Assembly (NCBI GenBank): GCA_016618085.1
Contig: JABLTG010000061.1
Coordinates: 35,498 to 99,497 of the forward strand
Length of the DNA stretch: 64,000 bases
Reading direction: 5' to 3'
Source of the DNA: Neovahlkampfia damariscottae
Lineage: Eukaryota; Heterolobosea; Selenaionea; Neovahlkampfiida; Neovahlkampfiidae
Made by a program: the position numbers and the translations under genes. How positions within the stretch are numbered: the first letter of the stretch is position 1; each line of letters begins with the position of its first letter. Below, piece by piece: positions 46,087 to 57,729 of the stretch. Below the pieces are notes generated by a model that was not told the origin of the DNA, did not search any database, and was given only the letters and a program-made list of their open reading frames with translations.

Positions 46087-47809
46087 ATGTTAAATGTCAA
46101 TAAACATCATTGGACTACTAAATTTAGATCTAAAATGATTGAAGACCAGGAAGATATTGAAGTTAATTTTTCAACTGAACTCTCGCCTTCATTCTTAATC
46201 ACTTGTATAGATAAAGTAATAAAATTGAAGAATCCATTATTCAAGAAAACAAGTTATGATGGTAAGATATTAGTATAGTGATATTAAACTCTAAATAGAA
46301 GAACCAAAAGATATATTAATTGAAGTGAATTCAAATGGAGTTAAAGAATTAAAAACAAGAAATGGAATTATATCTATTATTGTACCTATTGATATAACTA
46401 TTATTAAGAGTATGAATTTTTTTGGATCCTCCTTTGAAAAGAAGATTGAATTTAGTATTGACTTTGAACATTATTTTAGTATTGAATTAACAGATAATGG
46501 AAGAGTTAATATAATATCAAAAGAAACTAAATTTTCATGGATTAAAATACCAAATATAAAAATACTTTCCATAGAATTTAATATAACCAATTATATTGAA
46601 CCTAAATTAAATGAACACTTAAAATCTATTATTGAAGGAACATATAAAGTATTATCAAAGAGTTTAGAGGATCAAATTGAAGGTATATTTCTTTTTATTT
46701 TTTCTTAAAAACGAAAAAGATAAATTAAAACGAATATCAAATAGTTTTAAAGAACCTAAAATAATTAATGGAAATAAGATTTATTTATATTTTATTGAAA
46801 TTAATTTTGAAAAGAATTTTATTTGTAATGAAGAAAGTGATCGTTTAAAAATCTATGGATCTATTTTAATTGGATTATCAAAAGAAGAAATAAAAAATGA
46901 ATTTAAATTTAAAATTAAAAATATTGAAAAACCAAAAAATATTAAAGCATTAAACTTAATTAGACTTGGAATATTAAATGAAATGAATCATCCATTTACA
47001 TTAAAATTATATTTAAAAATACCATTACAAAATATAATTAATAATATATTTTATATTGGATCAAATATTGTAAATGTAAAAGAAGGATTAGTATCTATGA
47101 AGGCTAAATTAAATTCAGAGATTGTATTTTTAAAAAATAAGATTTCATCCAATGATATATCTTTTGATGTTAATGTACCTTTACATTTACATGTTATTAA
47201 ATTAGGTGTTGAAAGATTTTGTGAAATTAATGTAAAGTTTTCATTCTCTATTATATTTTCTGAAATGGGAATTGAATTAACAAATTGTAATCATTCAATA
47301 CTATTAATTATACTTTTAAAAAAGGTAAAGGTATTTTTGAATGGATTGAAAAACCAAATGATTTTAGTCCATTTGGATTTAAAATTATTGATGTTGAAAA
47401 AGAGATTGAAGATGAATTAAAAATAAAAATATTAAAATCACAAGAATTAATTTCAAATTCAATTCAAAGAGCATTTCATTTTATTGAAACTGATTCAAAT
47501 GGTTCATTCTTATTTCCAAAATTTTTAAATTCAAAAAATGTTTTAATGAATTTATCAGTTGGAAATACTGGAAATGGTAGAATTGGTTTATTAATTGAAA
47601 GAGATAATTCAAGATATTTCTCTTTATCTATTGTTCAAAATGATCAAAATAATGATGGTGATACAAAAAATAATAATATGAATTTAGGTTTTATTATTCA
47701 TTATCAAATGCCTGTTTCAGTGAAGAGTTCAGATGTAACTATATCAAAAATGAAAGAAAAATGGGATTGGAGTTTTTCAGAAAAAGGGTTTATTAAAGAT
47801 TATTTTTAA
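46087..47809 (+). CDS. unknown two-lobed beta-rich protein (DUF4403-like?)
   Basis: Four exons (46087-46261, 46299-46682, 46720-47286, 47325-47809) give 536 aa. Two halves look alike in plan: an N-terminal strand (EVNFSTELSPSFLITCIDK), amphipathic strands, a segment FSWIKIPNIKILSIEF, and a helix NYIEPKLNEHLKSIIEGTY. The second half repeats long strands (KIYGSILIGLSKEEIKNEF, HPFTLKLYLKIPLQ). This recalls tubular lipid-binding or DUF4403-type proteins, but the resemblance is weak and from memory. There is no signal peptide. The intron at 47287-47324 is essential, since without it the frame diverges. The stop overlaps the convergent RRM gene by 4 bp. Confidence 0.5.
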
Positions 47810-48873
47810 AATTGTTTACGTGTTCCTTGGAATTTATTACCACCTCCAAATCCACCTCCTCTATTTCCACCACCAAATCCACCACCTCTACCACCACCAA
47901 ATCCGCCACCTCTTCCGCCACCTCTTCCACCTCCTCTACCACCACCAAAACCACCACCTCTGTTTCCACCACCGAAACCACCACCAAAACCGCCTCTATT
48001 TCCACCACCGTTTCTTTCTCTTGGTTGTCTAACTTCAACTCTGATTTCTCTTCCGTCAATTTGTGTTCCGAATAATTCTAAAGCTTTTTGAACTGATTCA
48101 GCATCTTCAAAGTTAACAAAAGCTTTTCCTGATGGTCTTCCATCAAAGGAAGGCATATAAACGTCTCTAATTGTACCACATTGTTCAAAGTGTTTTTGAA
48201 CAGATTCTTGAACTGTATCATATGAAAGATTGAAAACAATGACACCATCAGCTTCTGATTGTTTTTGTGATTTTTGTGGTTTACTTTGTGACATATTAAC
48301 GTTGATTGTTCTACCGTTGAAATCGGATTGATCTTTTTCTAAACTCTTTTTAGCAGCTTCAAGTGTAGTGAATTGAACAAAAGCGGCACCTTTGTGAATA
48401 CCTTCGTCTCTACTTTTCCAGATAAATCTAACTTCTTCAACTTCACCATAATCTCCGAACATAGTGTACAAATCATCTTCAGTTGCTTCATCAGGAAGTC
48501 TACCTACAAAAACTGTTCTTTCATCTTTATGTACTGGGTTTTCTTCAAAGTTTTCTTTTTTTTGGAATTTGATATTTTCTTCTTCTTCTTCTTCTTCTTC
48601 TTGTTGTTTTTCTTCTTCTTGTTCAACTTCTTCTGGACTTTCTTCTTCACTTTCCATATCTTTTGGTTCTTCAACTTTCTTTTTTTTATCTTTCTTTTGT
48701 TTCTTTTCCTTTTTTTCTTTTTTTTCAACAACTTCTTCAACAACTTCTTCGACTACTTTTTTTTCTTTTTTTTCTTTCTTTTCTTTCTTTTCTTTTTTCT
48801 TTTTTGGTTCTTCACCTTCTTCTAAAGTTCTTTTCTTTGATTTCTTTTTATTGAGTTTGTCGTCTGATCCCAT
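47806..48873 (-). CDS. nucleolin-like RRM/RGG protein (Nsr1/Gar2 type)
   Basis: An intronless 355-aa protein. The N-terminal 115 residues are alternating Lys-rich and Glu-rich blocks. Two RRM domains follow: RRM1 with TVFVGRLPDEATEDDLYTMF and GAAFVQF (about 125-205), RRM2 with VIVFNLSYDTVQESVQKHFE and GKAFVNF (about 215-290). The C-terminus is a Gly/Arg/Phe-rich RGG tail of about 60 residues. This is the layout of nucleolin, Gar2 and Nsr1, which bind pre-rRNA in the nucleolus. Local G+C is visibly higher over the RGG tail because of Gly codons. An ATTGG box lies at 48932-48936. Confidence 0.88.
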   Translation of the reverse strand: MGSDDKLNKKKSKKRTLEEGEEPKKKKEKKEKKEKKEKKVVEEVVEEVVEKKEKKEKKQKKDKKKKVEEPKDMESEEESPEEVEQEEEKQQEEEEEEEENIKFQKKENFEENPVHKDERTVFVGRLPDEATEDDLYTMFGDYGEVEEVRFIWKSRDEGIHKGAAFVQFTTLEAAKKSLEKDQSDFNGRTINVNMSQSKPQKSQKQSEADGVIVFNLSYDTVQESVQKHFEQCGTIRDVYMPSFDGRPSGKAFVNFEDAESVQKALELFGTQIDGREIRVEVRQPRERNGGGNRGGFGGGFGGGNRGGGFGGGRGGGRGGGRGGGFGGGRGGGFGGGNRGGGFGGGNKFQGTRKQF

Positions 48874-49007
48874 TGTGTTGTGTATTCTAAAAATTTGTTT
48901 ACAAAAAATTCAGCACTTCGAATCTGATTTGATTGGTTTATAATTCTTGAAATAGAAGGTAACAATAAAAAATGTAACCATTCAAAATAGAAGGTAGGGA
49001 AATTTAA

Positions 49008-49934
49008 TTAAATTTTAATCAATAAATCATTTTCATCTAATTGATTATTATTATCAATATCTAATTGTTTGAATCTATTTTCAATTTTATTTAAATCTAT
49101 TTGATCAATCAATTCACATTTTAATAATATATATTCTAAATATTCTTGATAAGATACATGTCCATCCTTATTTTTATCCATTCTTTTTAATACAACTTTT
49201 GATAATTGTTCATTCAAATATTTTTTTGTTAAAATATCTTGATGATGATAAAATATCCATGATGAAATCTCACCAAGTAATAAATAAAATATTGATGTTG
49301 TACATAGACAAATAATAGTTGATATTATTTTAGTTATCATATTTGTTGGATATACTTTAAAATGTTAATGTTAAATGTTTACTATTTGTCTCCCCAAGAA
49401 ATGCACCTGTAATAAATGTAAAATATAAACAATCTGTAAATGACCATTTTTGTTCACCTATTAAATAAGTAATGAATTGAATGAATGATAAATTAAAATG
49501 AATAAAAATTAAAATAAATATTTTTAAACTCTTTAATTTGGATTTACTAGATTTTGATAAAAAAGAGAATTTTGATTTTAAAAATTCATCTTGTTTATTT
49601 AAAATTAATTCAGAAATATCATAAAATGCAAAACCTATCATCTAAAAAAATAATATATAATTTAATAAAACAAAATTACTGGATAACCCAATGTAATATA
49701 CAACATTGAAAAATATTTTGAAATATTATTTGAAGGTATAAATGAATTATTTGGATAAATATAATATAATACACCAGTTTGCCAATTTAATGTTAAACAC
49801 CAATAAAATGAGTCAAGATAAGATACATTTTCTAAAAAATGAAATACAATAGTACCTCCAAATAAATACAAAAATGCAATTCCAATAATAAATGATATTT
49901 GAAATATAGGTTTATTATGCCAACATGGAAACAT
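49008..49934 (-). CDS. two-pore-channel-like protein with EF hands, altered filters
   Basis: Three exons (49934-49680, 49641-49383, 49354-49008) give 286 aa. Two repeats of helix, pore-like loop, helix match the tandem-pore K+ channel plan. The first repeat has an outer helix (SFIIGIAFLYLFGGTIVFHFL), a pore segment (DSFYWCLTLNWQTGVLYYI) and an inner helix ending LGYPMIGFAFYDI. The second has TDCLYFTFITGAFLGETN and then YPTNMITKIISTI. The C-terminal tail has one canonical EF hand (DKNKDGHVSYQEY) and a weaker one (DIDNNNQLDEND), as in plant TPK channels. The K+ selectivity signature TxGYGD is missing from both loops, so conductance is uncertain. The start is the ATG at 49934; the codon before it is TTG. 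Confidence 0.7.
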
Positions 49935-49975
49935 CAAAAGGTGTTAAAATAAATTTGATTGGTTTAAAAAAATAT

Positions 49976-51238
49976 TTATTCTTCTTCCATTTTATCTACT
50001 TTTTTTTTTTCTTTTTTCTTTTTTTTTCCACCTGATGATTGTAAAGATGTTAAAAATTCCAAAGCTTCTTTATCTTCAACTTTTTTGTTTGATGAATATT
50101 TTTGAACTGGTGCTGATGTTCCAACAGTTGTTGATTTCATTAAAAAGAAAGTTGATTTAAGATGAACAACATTTTCTCCTTTTGATTCACATAAAACTGG
50201 ATATGGTTCAATAAGTCCATTCTTTTCAATTTCAAGTAATCCAAGTCTTTGACTTTGATCAAGTGATCTAAGTGTAAATGGTAAAACATCAAATTTTTCT
50301 TTAATTCCTTTAAATGTATCTCTTGATGATTTAAGTTTTAAATGATAATCTTTTTCTGGATTTCTTTTATAAATGGTTGGACGATATGATGTTTCTCTTT
50401 TTTTAAAAAAAGTTAAAGATTATTGTAAAATTTACCTAAAGTTTCCTTTTCCAGTTGTAACAACAACATCAACAGCAAATACTTCAAAATCTTCAAATTG
50501 AAATTCTTCAACAGTTTGATCTGGTTGTGCTTTTAAAAGAACAACTTTTGAACCATCAATAACAAATCTTTTGAGTTGATGTGATAAAACACCATCTGCT
50601 AATGAAACATCATGTGCAGCTGCAATCTTTTCAAAACCTTTTGTAATATCAACATTTTTATTTCCTCTATGAATTGATTTTTGTGCAAATTCCATACATT
50701 CAACAGCACACTTAAATGCATCACCTAATTTTCCATCAACTGTTTGATCAGTTAATACAACTGTATTAGCAACAACTGCAATATATCCATCAAAATGAAC
50801 ACCTAAATCACTATAAATTTTAAAGAGTAAATATTTTTTTAAATAATAAAATACATTCTAACAACGTCACCAACTTTTAAAACTGTTTTATCATCACTAC
50901 TTGGTGAATAATGTGATACAACATTATTAACTGAAATACAAGTTGGAAAAGCAATACCTTTTTCCATTTTTTTTGTCTTTTTAAAATAAGTTTTGACTGT
51001 TTCAGTAATAAAATTATCTCCAAATTCACAAAGTGAAACAATGGATTTATCTGGTTTACATTCACTCATAACTTTTAAAATTGCAGCTAAAAAGTAAAAA
51101 ATAAAAAAAATAAAAGTTACCGTTAGCAACTTCAGCTGAAGCTTTATATTTTTGTAAAACTTGTCCATTGTCAAGGTTTTCATAGACAATTTCTTCTTCT
51201 ACGTCCATTTTTTGTTCAGTTCCTTCTTTATGTTCCAT
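49976..51238 (-). CDS. PA2G4: PA2G4/EBP1, methionine-aminopeptidase-fold ribosome factor
   Basis: Four exons (51238-51121, 51086-50855, 50810-50436, 50396-49976) give 381 aa, matching the family. AFPTCISVNNVVSHYSP and VRIDLGVHFDGYIAVVANTV reproduce the pita-bread fold of M24 peptidases. The metal-binding residues needed for catalysis are not preserved, as in other EBP1 proteins. A long EEFQFEDFEVFAVDVVV strand and a Lys-rich tail ([12 protein letters not shown]) follow. The family binds the 60S exit tunnel and structured RNAs. Introns are 33-44 nt. A CCAAT box at 51271-51275 lies 33 bp upstream. Confidence 0.92.
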
Positions 51239-51429
51239 CCTTTTTTATTTTGAAAGTTTTGTAATAACAACCAATCAAATTAGTTGAGAAGATTTTTATT
51301 TTTCTTCAATTTTCTAATTTTTATTTTTTTCAACTATTGAATAATTTATTTACAAATTTTAGATTTATTTCTTTTTTTTATTTTGTCCAATCGAATGAGT
51401 TATAATTTTCAACCGAATTTAATCAAGGG

Positions 51430-52209
51430 ATGAGTGACTTTTATGATCCATTACTCAATCCAAATCCAAATAAGAAACCTGAAAAAGTAAAAGATTCAGC
51501 TTTCTTTTCTGAAAATGCACCAATAAATAAAAAAAAGAATTTATTTGATAATGTTTCTGATGATTCATCAGATTCAGACTCTGAAGAATTGACAACAAGA
51601 AAAATTAAAGTACAAAAGAAGAAGATTGAAAAACCAAAAGTATCTGATAATTCTAAAAACAATAGTCCAGTGAATAAAAATATAAAAAAAAAAAGTGCAG
51701 AAGACGAATATAAAGAAGCATTAGAAAATGCAAGAAAAGATGTAAAAGAAAGAAAAAGAAGAGAAGAAGAAGAAAAGAAATTATTTGAAGATAAAAAAAA
51801 AGAAGAAAAAAAAAAAGAAGAAAAAAAAAAATTAGAAAGAGAAAAAGAAAAAGAAAAAATAAAAAAAGAAAGAGAAGAAAAAGAAAGAAAAGAGAAAGAA
51901 TTATTTGAATTAATGAAAGAGAAATCAATACATATATCAGATGATGATGATGAAGACTTGGATACTTTATTAAAAATTGATGATGATATTGATAATTTAT
52001 CTATTTCAAATAATAATACAACAACAACAATAAAAAAAAAGAAACCTGAATTACCAAAAAGAAATAAAAAAAAGAATAATGATGATTCAAATATTGATGA
52101 TTTATTTTCTGATGTTAAATCAACTAATATTGATTCAGATGATTTTGATTTTGATAAATATATTCAAAAATCATCAACTACAAAAAAGAAAGGTCTTTTT
52201 GATTTTTAA
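51430..52209 (+). CDS. charged, largely disordered protein with LF motifs
   Basis: An intronless 259-aa protein. It has a Pro/Asn N-terminus (FYDPLLNPNPNKK), Ser/Asp clusters, and a long Lys/Glu single-helix stretch between about residues 90 and 165. Short acidic hydrophobic motifs recur: LFDNVSDDSS, DDLFSDV and a terminal KKKGLFDF. Repeated LFD or LF-acidic motifs are found in the tail of the WASH-complex protein FAM21, but its globular head is absent here, so this is only a resemblance. I do not assign a function. It is preceded by a CCAAT box at 51387-51391. Confidence 0.6.
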   Translation: MSDFYDPLLNPNPNKKPEKVKDSAFFSENAPINKKKNLFDNVSDDSSDSDSEELTTRKIKVQKKKIEKPKVSDNSKNNSPVNKNIKKKSAEDEYKEALENARKDVKERKRREEEEKKLFEDKKKEEKKKEEKKKLEREKEKEKIKKEREEKERKEKELFELMKEKSIHISDDDDEDLDTLLKIDDDIDNLSISNNNTTTTIKKKKPELPKRNKKKNNDDSNIDDLFSDVKSTNIDSDDFDFDKYIQKSSTTKKKGLFDF

Positions 52210-52226
52210 TAAAAAATGATATATTT

Positions 52227-55200
52227 TTATTCTTCTTCTTCTTCTTCTTGTTCCATTATATCATCTCCTGTTGGTTCATATTCAATATTTTCCATTTCAT
52301 CTTTTTCTTTTTCTTCTTCTTCTATTTCAATATATTCATTATCACTTTTATATTCTTTTAATTTATTATCTAACATTTTATAAACTAATTCACCCATTTC
52401 TTTTAAATTTTTAATTTTATTATTTTCTAAATATAAATAATCAGTTGGATGTTTAAATAATTGATTTAAAGATGGTTGTAATTCAATACAATTTTCAAAT
52501 AATTCTCTTTTACCAATAATATATAAACCTAATCTTGCTCTTGATAATGAAACAATAAATCTTTTTAAATCTCTTAAATATCCAACAGATTTTGTTCTAA
52601 CAAGGGATAATAAAATAACTAAATTTGGATAAAAAAAAAAAAAAAAACTTACAATCATTTTGTTGACCTTGATAATTATCAACAGTTGAAACATGACATG
52701 ATTTTAAAAATGGAATATTATCACATCTTCTTTTTAAAATATCTTTAATTAAATCTTTTTGACCATTATAAGTAGTTAATATTGTAATATTATCTTTATG
52801 ATAACCAATTAAACGCATATACATATAAATAGAAACAATAAATTCAGCTTCTTTTAAATTTTGAAAATAAAATTGATTTAATTTAATTTCATCATTATTT
52901 TCATTTAAATTAAAGAATTGATAATTATATTTAAAACCTAAATTAGATATTTTAAATTGATTATTATTTTGATTTAAATCTAATATTTGTGATTTATAAT
53001 TAACTTTCCAAATATTTGATAATTCACTTCTCATTCTACCTTGTGAATTTAATTGAATAAAAGGAACATTTAAACGAATTAATCTTTGAAATAAAGATTG
53101 ATTAAAATTATTATATTTTTTTAAATGTTGATATTTAATAATTGGATTTAATTGATTTTCATCTCCTAAAATAATAATTCTTTTTAATTTTTTATTTGAA
53201 TTTAATTGTAATATCATTGATATAAATGATTCAATTTCTAATATTTGAGATGATTCTTCAATAATTAAATTATCAAATTCAAAATGATTATTAAAAAAAT
53301 AATTTCTTTTTAATGCAGAATATGTTGATGTCATTCCAATTATTTTTGATATTGATGTTAATATAAATTTCTCTCTTTCTTGATTTGATCTAATAATTTC
53401 AAATGATTTATATTCTTCTAATTCTTTAAATAGATTTTCTATTTTTAAAAAATATTCATTTGATTTTTTAAATAATATTTCAAATTTCTTTTCTTTTTTA
53501 AATTCATTTTCATTTTTAAAATATTGATAAAATGGGAAATTTAATTTTAAATAATTTATATCTTTTTCTTTTTCACATTTTAATTTAAAATTTAACCAAT
53601 TAGGTAATAATATCTTATTAAAATAATAAAAACATGTTTCACAAGTTTGTGAATAATTTGAATTTAATTTTGAAACTTCTTCTAATAAATTTAATCTTCT
53701 TTGTAAAATATAATTCATTCTACCATATTTTGTAAAATTTGAATATTCTTTTAATTCAATTTCACCATGTCCTAATCTCAATAAATGACTTGGATTTATC
53801 ATTTCACTATTAATTATCTTTTTAAATATTTCATTCAATCCATTATTAGAATGTGTAATTATTAAATTTCTTTCATTATTTTTATAAAGATTTAATATTG
53901 TTTGTACTGCTACATCCTTTTTAAAAAGTTATAATATTTTATATCACTTACTGTTTTACCTGTACCTGGAGCACCATTAATTAATGTTAAACCTAAATTC
54001 ATTCCAGATAAAATGGATTCAAATTGATTCTTTGTATATTTAATTTCATTTTTCATTTTAAATTCATCATTTTTAATGGATTCAAATCTTTCAATTTCTT
54101 TTGATTCTTTATTTAAATAAACTTTAAATGGTGTTAATGATGATTTATTTAATGATAATTTTGGATATAATTCATTTAAATGATTAACATTTAAAATAGT
54201 ATCATATAAATTTAATTCATTTAAAGAATTTGAAATATTTTTAAAATTTGAATCTTGTGGATTTCCATAACCTAAAAATAAATCATTAAACCAATCAGGT
54301 AAAATTAATTCATTTTCATTTAAAATTAAATTCTTGATTGTTTCTAAAATAGATTTAAAATTATTTTCTTTTGAATTTATTTTTAAAATTAAATTAAATT
54401 TTCCCAGATCAACACCATTTTCATTATCTTTTTCGTATTGAATTTTATCTAATTTAATTTTTAATTTTCTTTCTGAACCAAATAATTTATTTGAATCAAA
54501 ATTTGAATCAATATATTTTGTACCATCTAAATCTTCTTGATGAATTACTTCACAACCTCTAATTAATTTAATTGAATTTGATAATGGATTAGATTGATTT
54601 AATATATCAATATTTAATAACATTAAAATATCAAATTGTTTAATCTCTTCAAATTCTTTTCTATTTTCTTTTTTTAAATTTAATAAAGAATAATTTAAAT
54701 ATGCTTCAACAAATTCATTATTATTTGAATCTAATATTCTAAAATCTTTTAAACCAACACAATACTTATAATCACCAATAAATTCAGTTGAATTTGTAAT
54801 TATATTTCTTCTTGGTTTCATTTTTAAAATTGCTTCTTCTATTTCTAATTTTAAATTAAAAATTGAAGATTCTTTGAATAATTTAAAATTTCTAATTAAA
54901 TAATCTTTAAAAGAAAGAAATTGTAAATTTAATTTTGGTAATATTTCTTTTTCTTTTTTAAAAATATCTTTTTCTGTTGGAAATAAAATAACTTGTTCAA
55001 AATTTTCTTTTTTTATTTCTTCAAAATTTGAAATTAAAATTTCAATTAAAAATTCTTCATCTTCTTTATTTCTAATAGTAATATTTAATCTATCTGATAA
55101 TTCAATCAATTCATTTAAATCTAAAATAGAAAACCATTTCTTTAAATTATATCTAATTTTTAAACTTGATATATTTCTAATAGATAATTCTTTTAAATTC

Positions 55201-56096
55201 TTTTGATGAAATTTAAAACATATTTTTTGTAAATTTAAAATTCTATTTTCTAATTCTTTTGTTGTCATTTCAAAATTTAAATAATATTCAAATAAATTTA
55301 AATATTTTGAGTTTAAAAAATAAAATTTACAATAACATAATATTCTTAAATCATCTAATAAAATTTGAATAAATTTTCGAGTTGGTAATTGTGATAATAA
55401 ATCAATTAATAATTCTAAAATTAAATCACATATTTTTAATTCTTCTTCTTTTAAATTTTCTTTTTTTATGAATGTTATCAAATCATCATTTAATAAATTA
55501 AAAATAAAATTTGATTCTAATTTTGTGCTTTTTTTTATTCTTTTTTCATAAATTTTTTTTAATTTTTTATCATTTTCAAATTCAAAATTTCTTCTATTTT
55601 CACCAATATGAATTAAAATTTGTGGTCCAATTAAATTAAAACATTCATTTCTTATCATTTCAATTTCAAAACTTTGAAAACAAATAATTAAAAATGAAAG
55701 GTATTCTTCCTTTTCTTTCATTGAATTAATTTCACCATATAAATTTAAATACTTTTTAAAAAATGTTGAAAATAAAATATCATTTCTTTCAAAGATTTCT
55801 AACCAATTTAATATTCCATCTTGTTGTCTTTTCTTTTCATTAATCATTAAAATAATTGACATAACATGTGAATAACTTGATTTATCATTGAAATTTAACC
55901 AAAGATAATTTTCAAAATAATGAGTGTATTCAAGAAGTGTTATTTTTTTTGAATCAAAATTACTTCCAAAAAGGTCTTCTTTGTAAATATTTTCAATCAA
56001 TTTGGAATCATATTTAGTTTTTTTTAACCAATTCTTTTTTGCTTTTTCGTTCAATTTGTCTTCCATCATTTCACTCAACAAAGGTGTTTCGTTCAT
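52227..56096 (-). CDS. AQR: Aquarius (intron-binding RNA helicase)
   Basis: Three exons (56096-53952, 53916-52653, 52618-52227) give 1266 aa. The ARM-like N-terminal half carries LPTRKFIQILLDDLRIL and LPKLNLQFLSFKDYLIRNF. The SF1 helicase core has Walker A NGAPGTGKTDVA, ITHSNNGLNEIF, LLRLGHGE, a motif II IIEESSQILEIESF, GDENQLNPIIK, ILTTYNGQKDLI and STVDNYQGQQND, then SLSRARLGLYI. The tail is acidic. Aquarius joins the spliceosome via the intron-binding complex, which suits a genome full of introns. Motif II reads EESS where the usual form is (D/E)EAA. An upstream in-frame ATG at 56147 overlaps a CCAAT box, so the ATG at 56096 is preferred. Confidence 0.93.
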
Positions 56097-56162
56097 TGAG
56101 ATTGAATTTAGATGTGAATTGATTGGTTGAATTAATTGACCAATCATTTGTATTTTATTTTT

Positions 56163-56798
56163 TTAAAATTCATCTTTTATTTTTAAATTCATCATTTTAG
56201 AATAGTTGAATGGTATTGAGCATACTTTAAATACTTGAAATATGTTTAATTTTTTGTTTGTGATATTTTCTATGGTAAATCTCAATCCTTTTTGTTTCAA
56301 ATTCTTAATTTTAATCAAAATCCAATTCTTTTTTGAAAAATAATTCAAAATATGGTGAGATATCTTTGTTGAAAATATCTTCTTTTCCTTTTTAAATATT
56401 TCAAATTTCACATCATCTTGAATTAATTTGAATCTTATTATCCACACAAAATCATATGATGAAGTATCTTCTATTTTTGATGAATCATTAAAAATAATTT
56501 GATTAAATTTCAAATCAAATTTAAATTCTTTAATATTGGAATTGAATTGTTTATTAAAAATGATGGAAGAATTGAATCTACTTTTTACATCTGATTGAAT
56601 AAATGTTTTGAATTATTGTGAGTACTTACATTCTTTTAATTTACAAAATCTATTCAATTTTTCAAAATCTAAAGGTTCAAAGTTTAAAATTTGAATTTTA
56701 ATATCTTTTGTAATAATATGATTTATTAAATTAAAAAGGAATATGATAATTAAAAATAATATAAAGAAATATTGAATAAACTTATTTTTTTGATTCAT
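56163..56798 (-). CDS. small signal-anchor membrane protein, unknown
   Basis: Two exons (56798 to about 56639, then about 56600 to 56163), split by an intron GTAAGTACTC...CAATCAG, give roughly 198 aa. One strong N-terminal hydrophobic helix (YFFILFLIIIFLFNLI) after a short basic start suggests a type II membrane anchor. The remainder is beta-rich with many Phe, Ile and Lys (DFVWIIRFKLIQDDVKFEIF, NWILIKIKNLKQKGLRFTI). No recognised domain. Possibly a luminal or extracellular adaptor. No CCAAT box is obvious within 60 bp upstream. Confidence 0.5.
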
Positions 56799-56873
56799 TG
56801 TCTGGATGAAAAATAAAAGAATATAAATTTAGATATTAACTTATGGTTTAAAATATATAATTAGGTTTACCTT

Positions 56874-57729
56874 TTATAAAAATAAATCATCTTGATTCTT
56901 TAACTTTAAATTATATTTTAATTTCTTTAAAGAATCAAATCCATCTAATTCTTTTAAAACATTTTCAAAACCTATAATAGTTTCTAATTCAACACCTCTA
57001 TTTGATGAAATGGAAATGAATAATGAAGCAGATATTGAATATATTTGACACTTTAATTTAAATATCTATTTAATTCCTTACATATTCCATAATTTCAGCA
57101 GATATATTCGATACAATATTTGGTGTTTCTAAATGTTCAATATGCCATTCATTTTTTGATTTCTTAGTTTGTAATACTCTTAAATGTGGAAAATAATATT
57201 CAAAATCAATTTTGTATTCACTTTCTGTAATATCATCAAATATTAAAATACTATGATAAAATGATGATTAAATAAATTTAAATATACTTTTCAACTTGTA
57301 AATTTTGAAATAAAACTTGAACAAAATCAAAACATCTTTCTGGTTTGATTAAATATTGAATATTTAAAATGATTAAATCATCATCATTAATATGATATAA
57401 ATAACATGTTTCATCTTCAATACTTTCTTTTTCTAACTCTTTTTCTTTTATTTGATTTTCAGGAAGAATTATAGTTCCGAATAATTCTCTCTTCTTTTCA
57501 TTAAACACAGTATCAAGAAATATTGATCCTGAGTTTTTGGTTCCAACCATTAATGTTTTAACTTTCTTTAAACCTTGAAATTTTTTTGCTTTTATAAAAA
57601 TTGGAGTGGAGAAATTTTCGATATTCTCTTCTTCTAAACTTCCTTGAGATCTACTCCAATCAACAGGTTCTAGTGGAAGAAAACGTAAATCCTTTGAAGA
57701 AAATGATTAGATTCAAATCAACTCACCAT
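56874..57729 (-). CDS. PSMG1: proteasome assembly chaperone 1 (PAC1)
   Basis: Four exons (57729-57727, 57691-57288, 57250-57082, 57050-56874) give 250 aa. The first exon is only the start codon; reading straight on gives a stop at the fourth codon, while splicing gives M-DLRFLPLEPVDWSR. The C-terminal half matches PSMG1 well: FPHLRVLQTKKSKNEWHIEH, LETPNIVSNISAEIMEYCQI and an ending similar to the ETIxxFxxVL helix. PAC1 pairs with PAC2 to seed the 20S alpha ring. Two CCAAT boxes lie 24 and 41 bp upstream (57752-57756, 57769-57773). The introns are 31-37 nt. Confidence 0.78.

Noticed and set aside
47812-48943. Several plus-strand ORFs opposite the RRM/RGG gene
   Set aside because: They mirror the RGG and Lys/Glu repeats of the real minus-strand gene and have no protein-like composition.
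51430-52209. FAM21 (WASH complex) assignment for the LF-motif protein
   Set aside because: Only short LFD-like motifs agree; the conserved N-terminal head and repeat spacing are missing.
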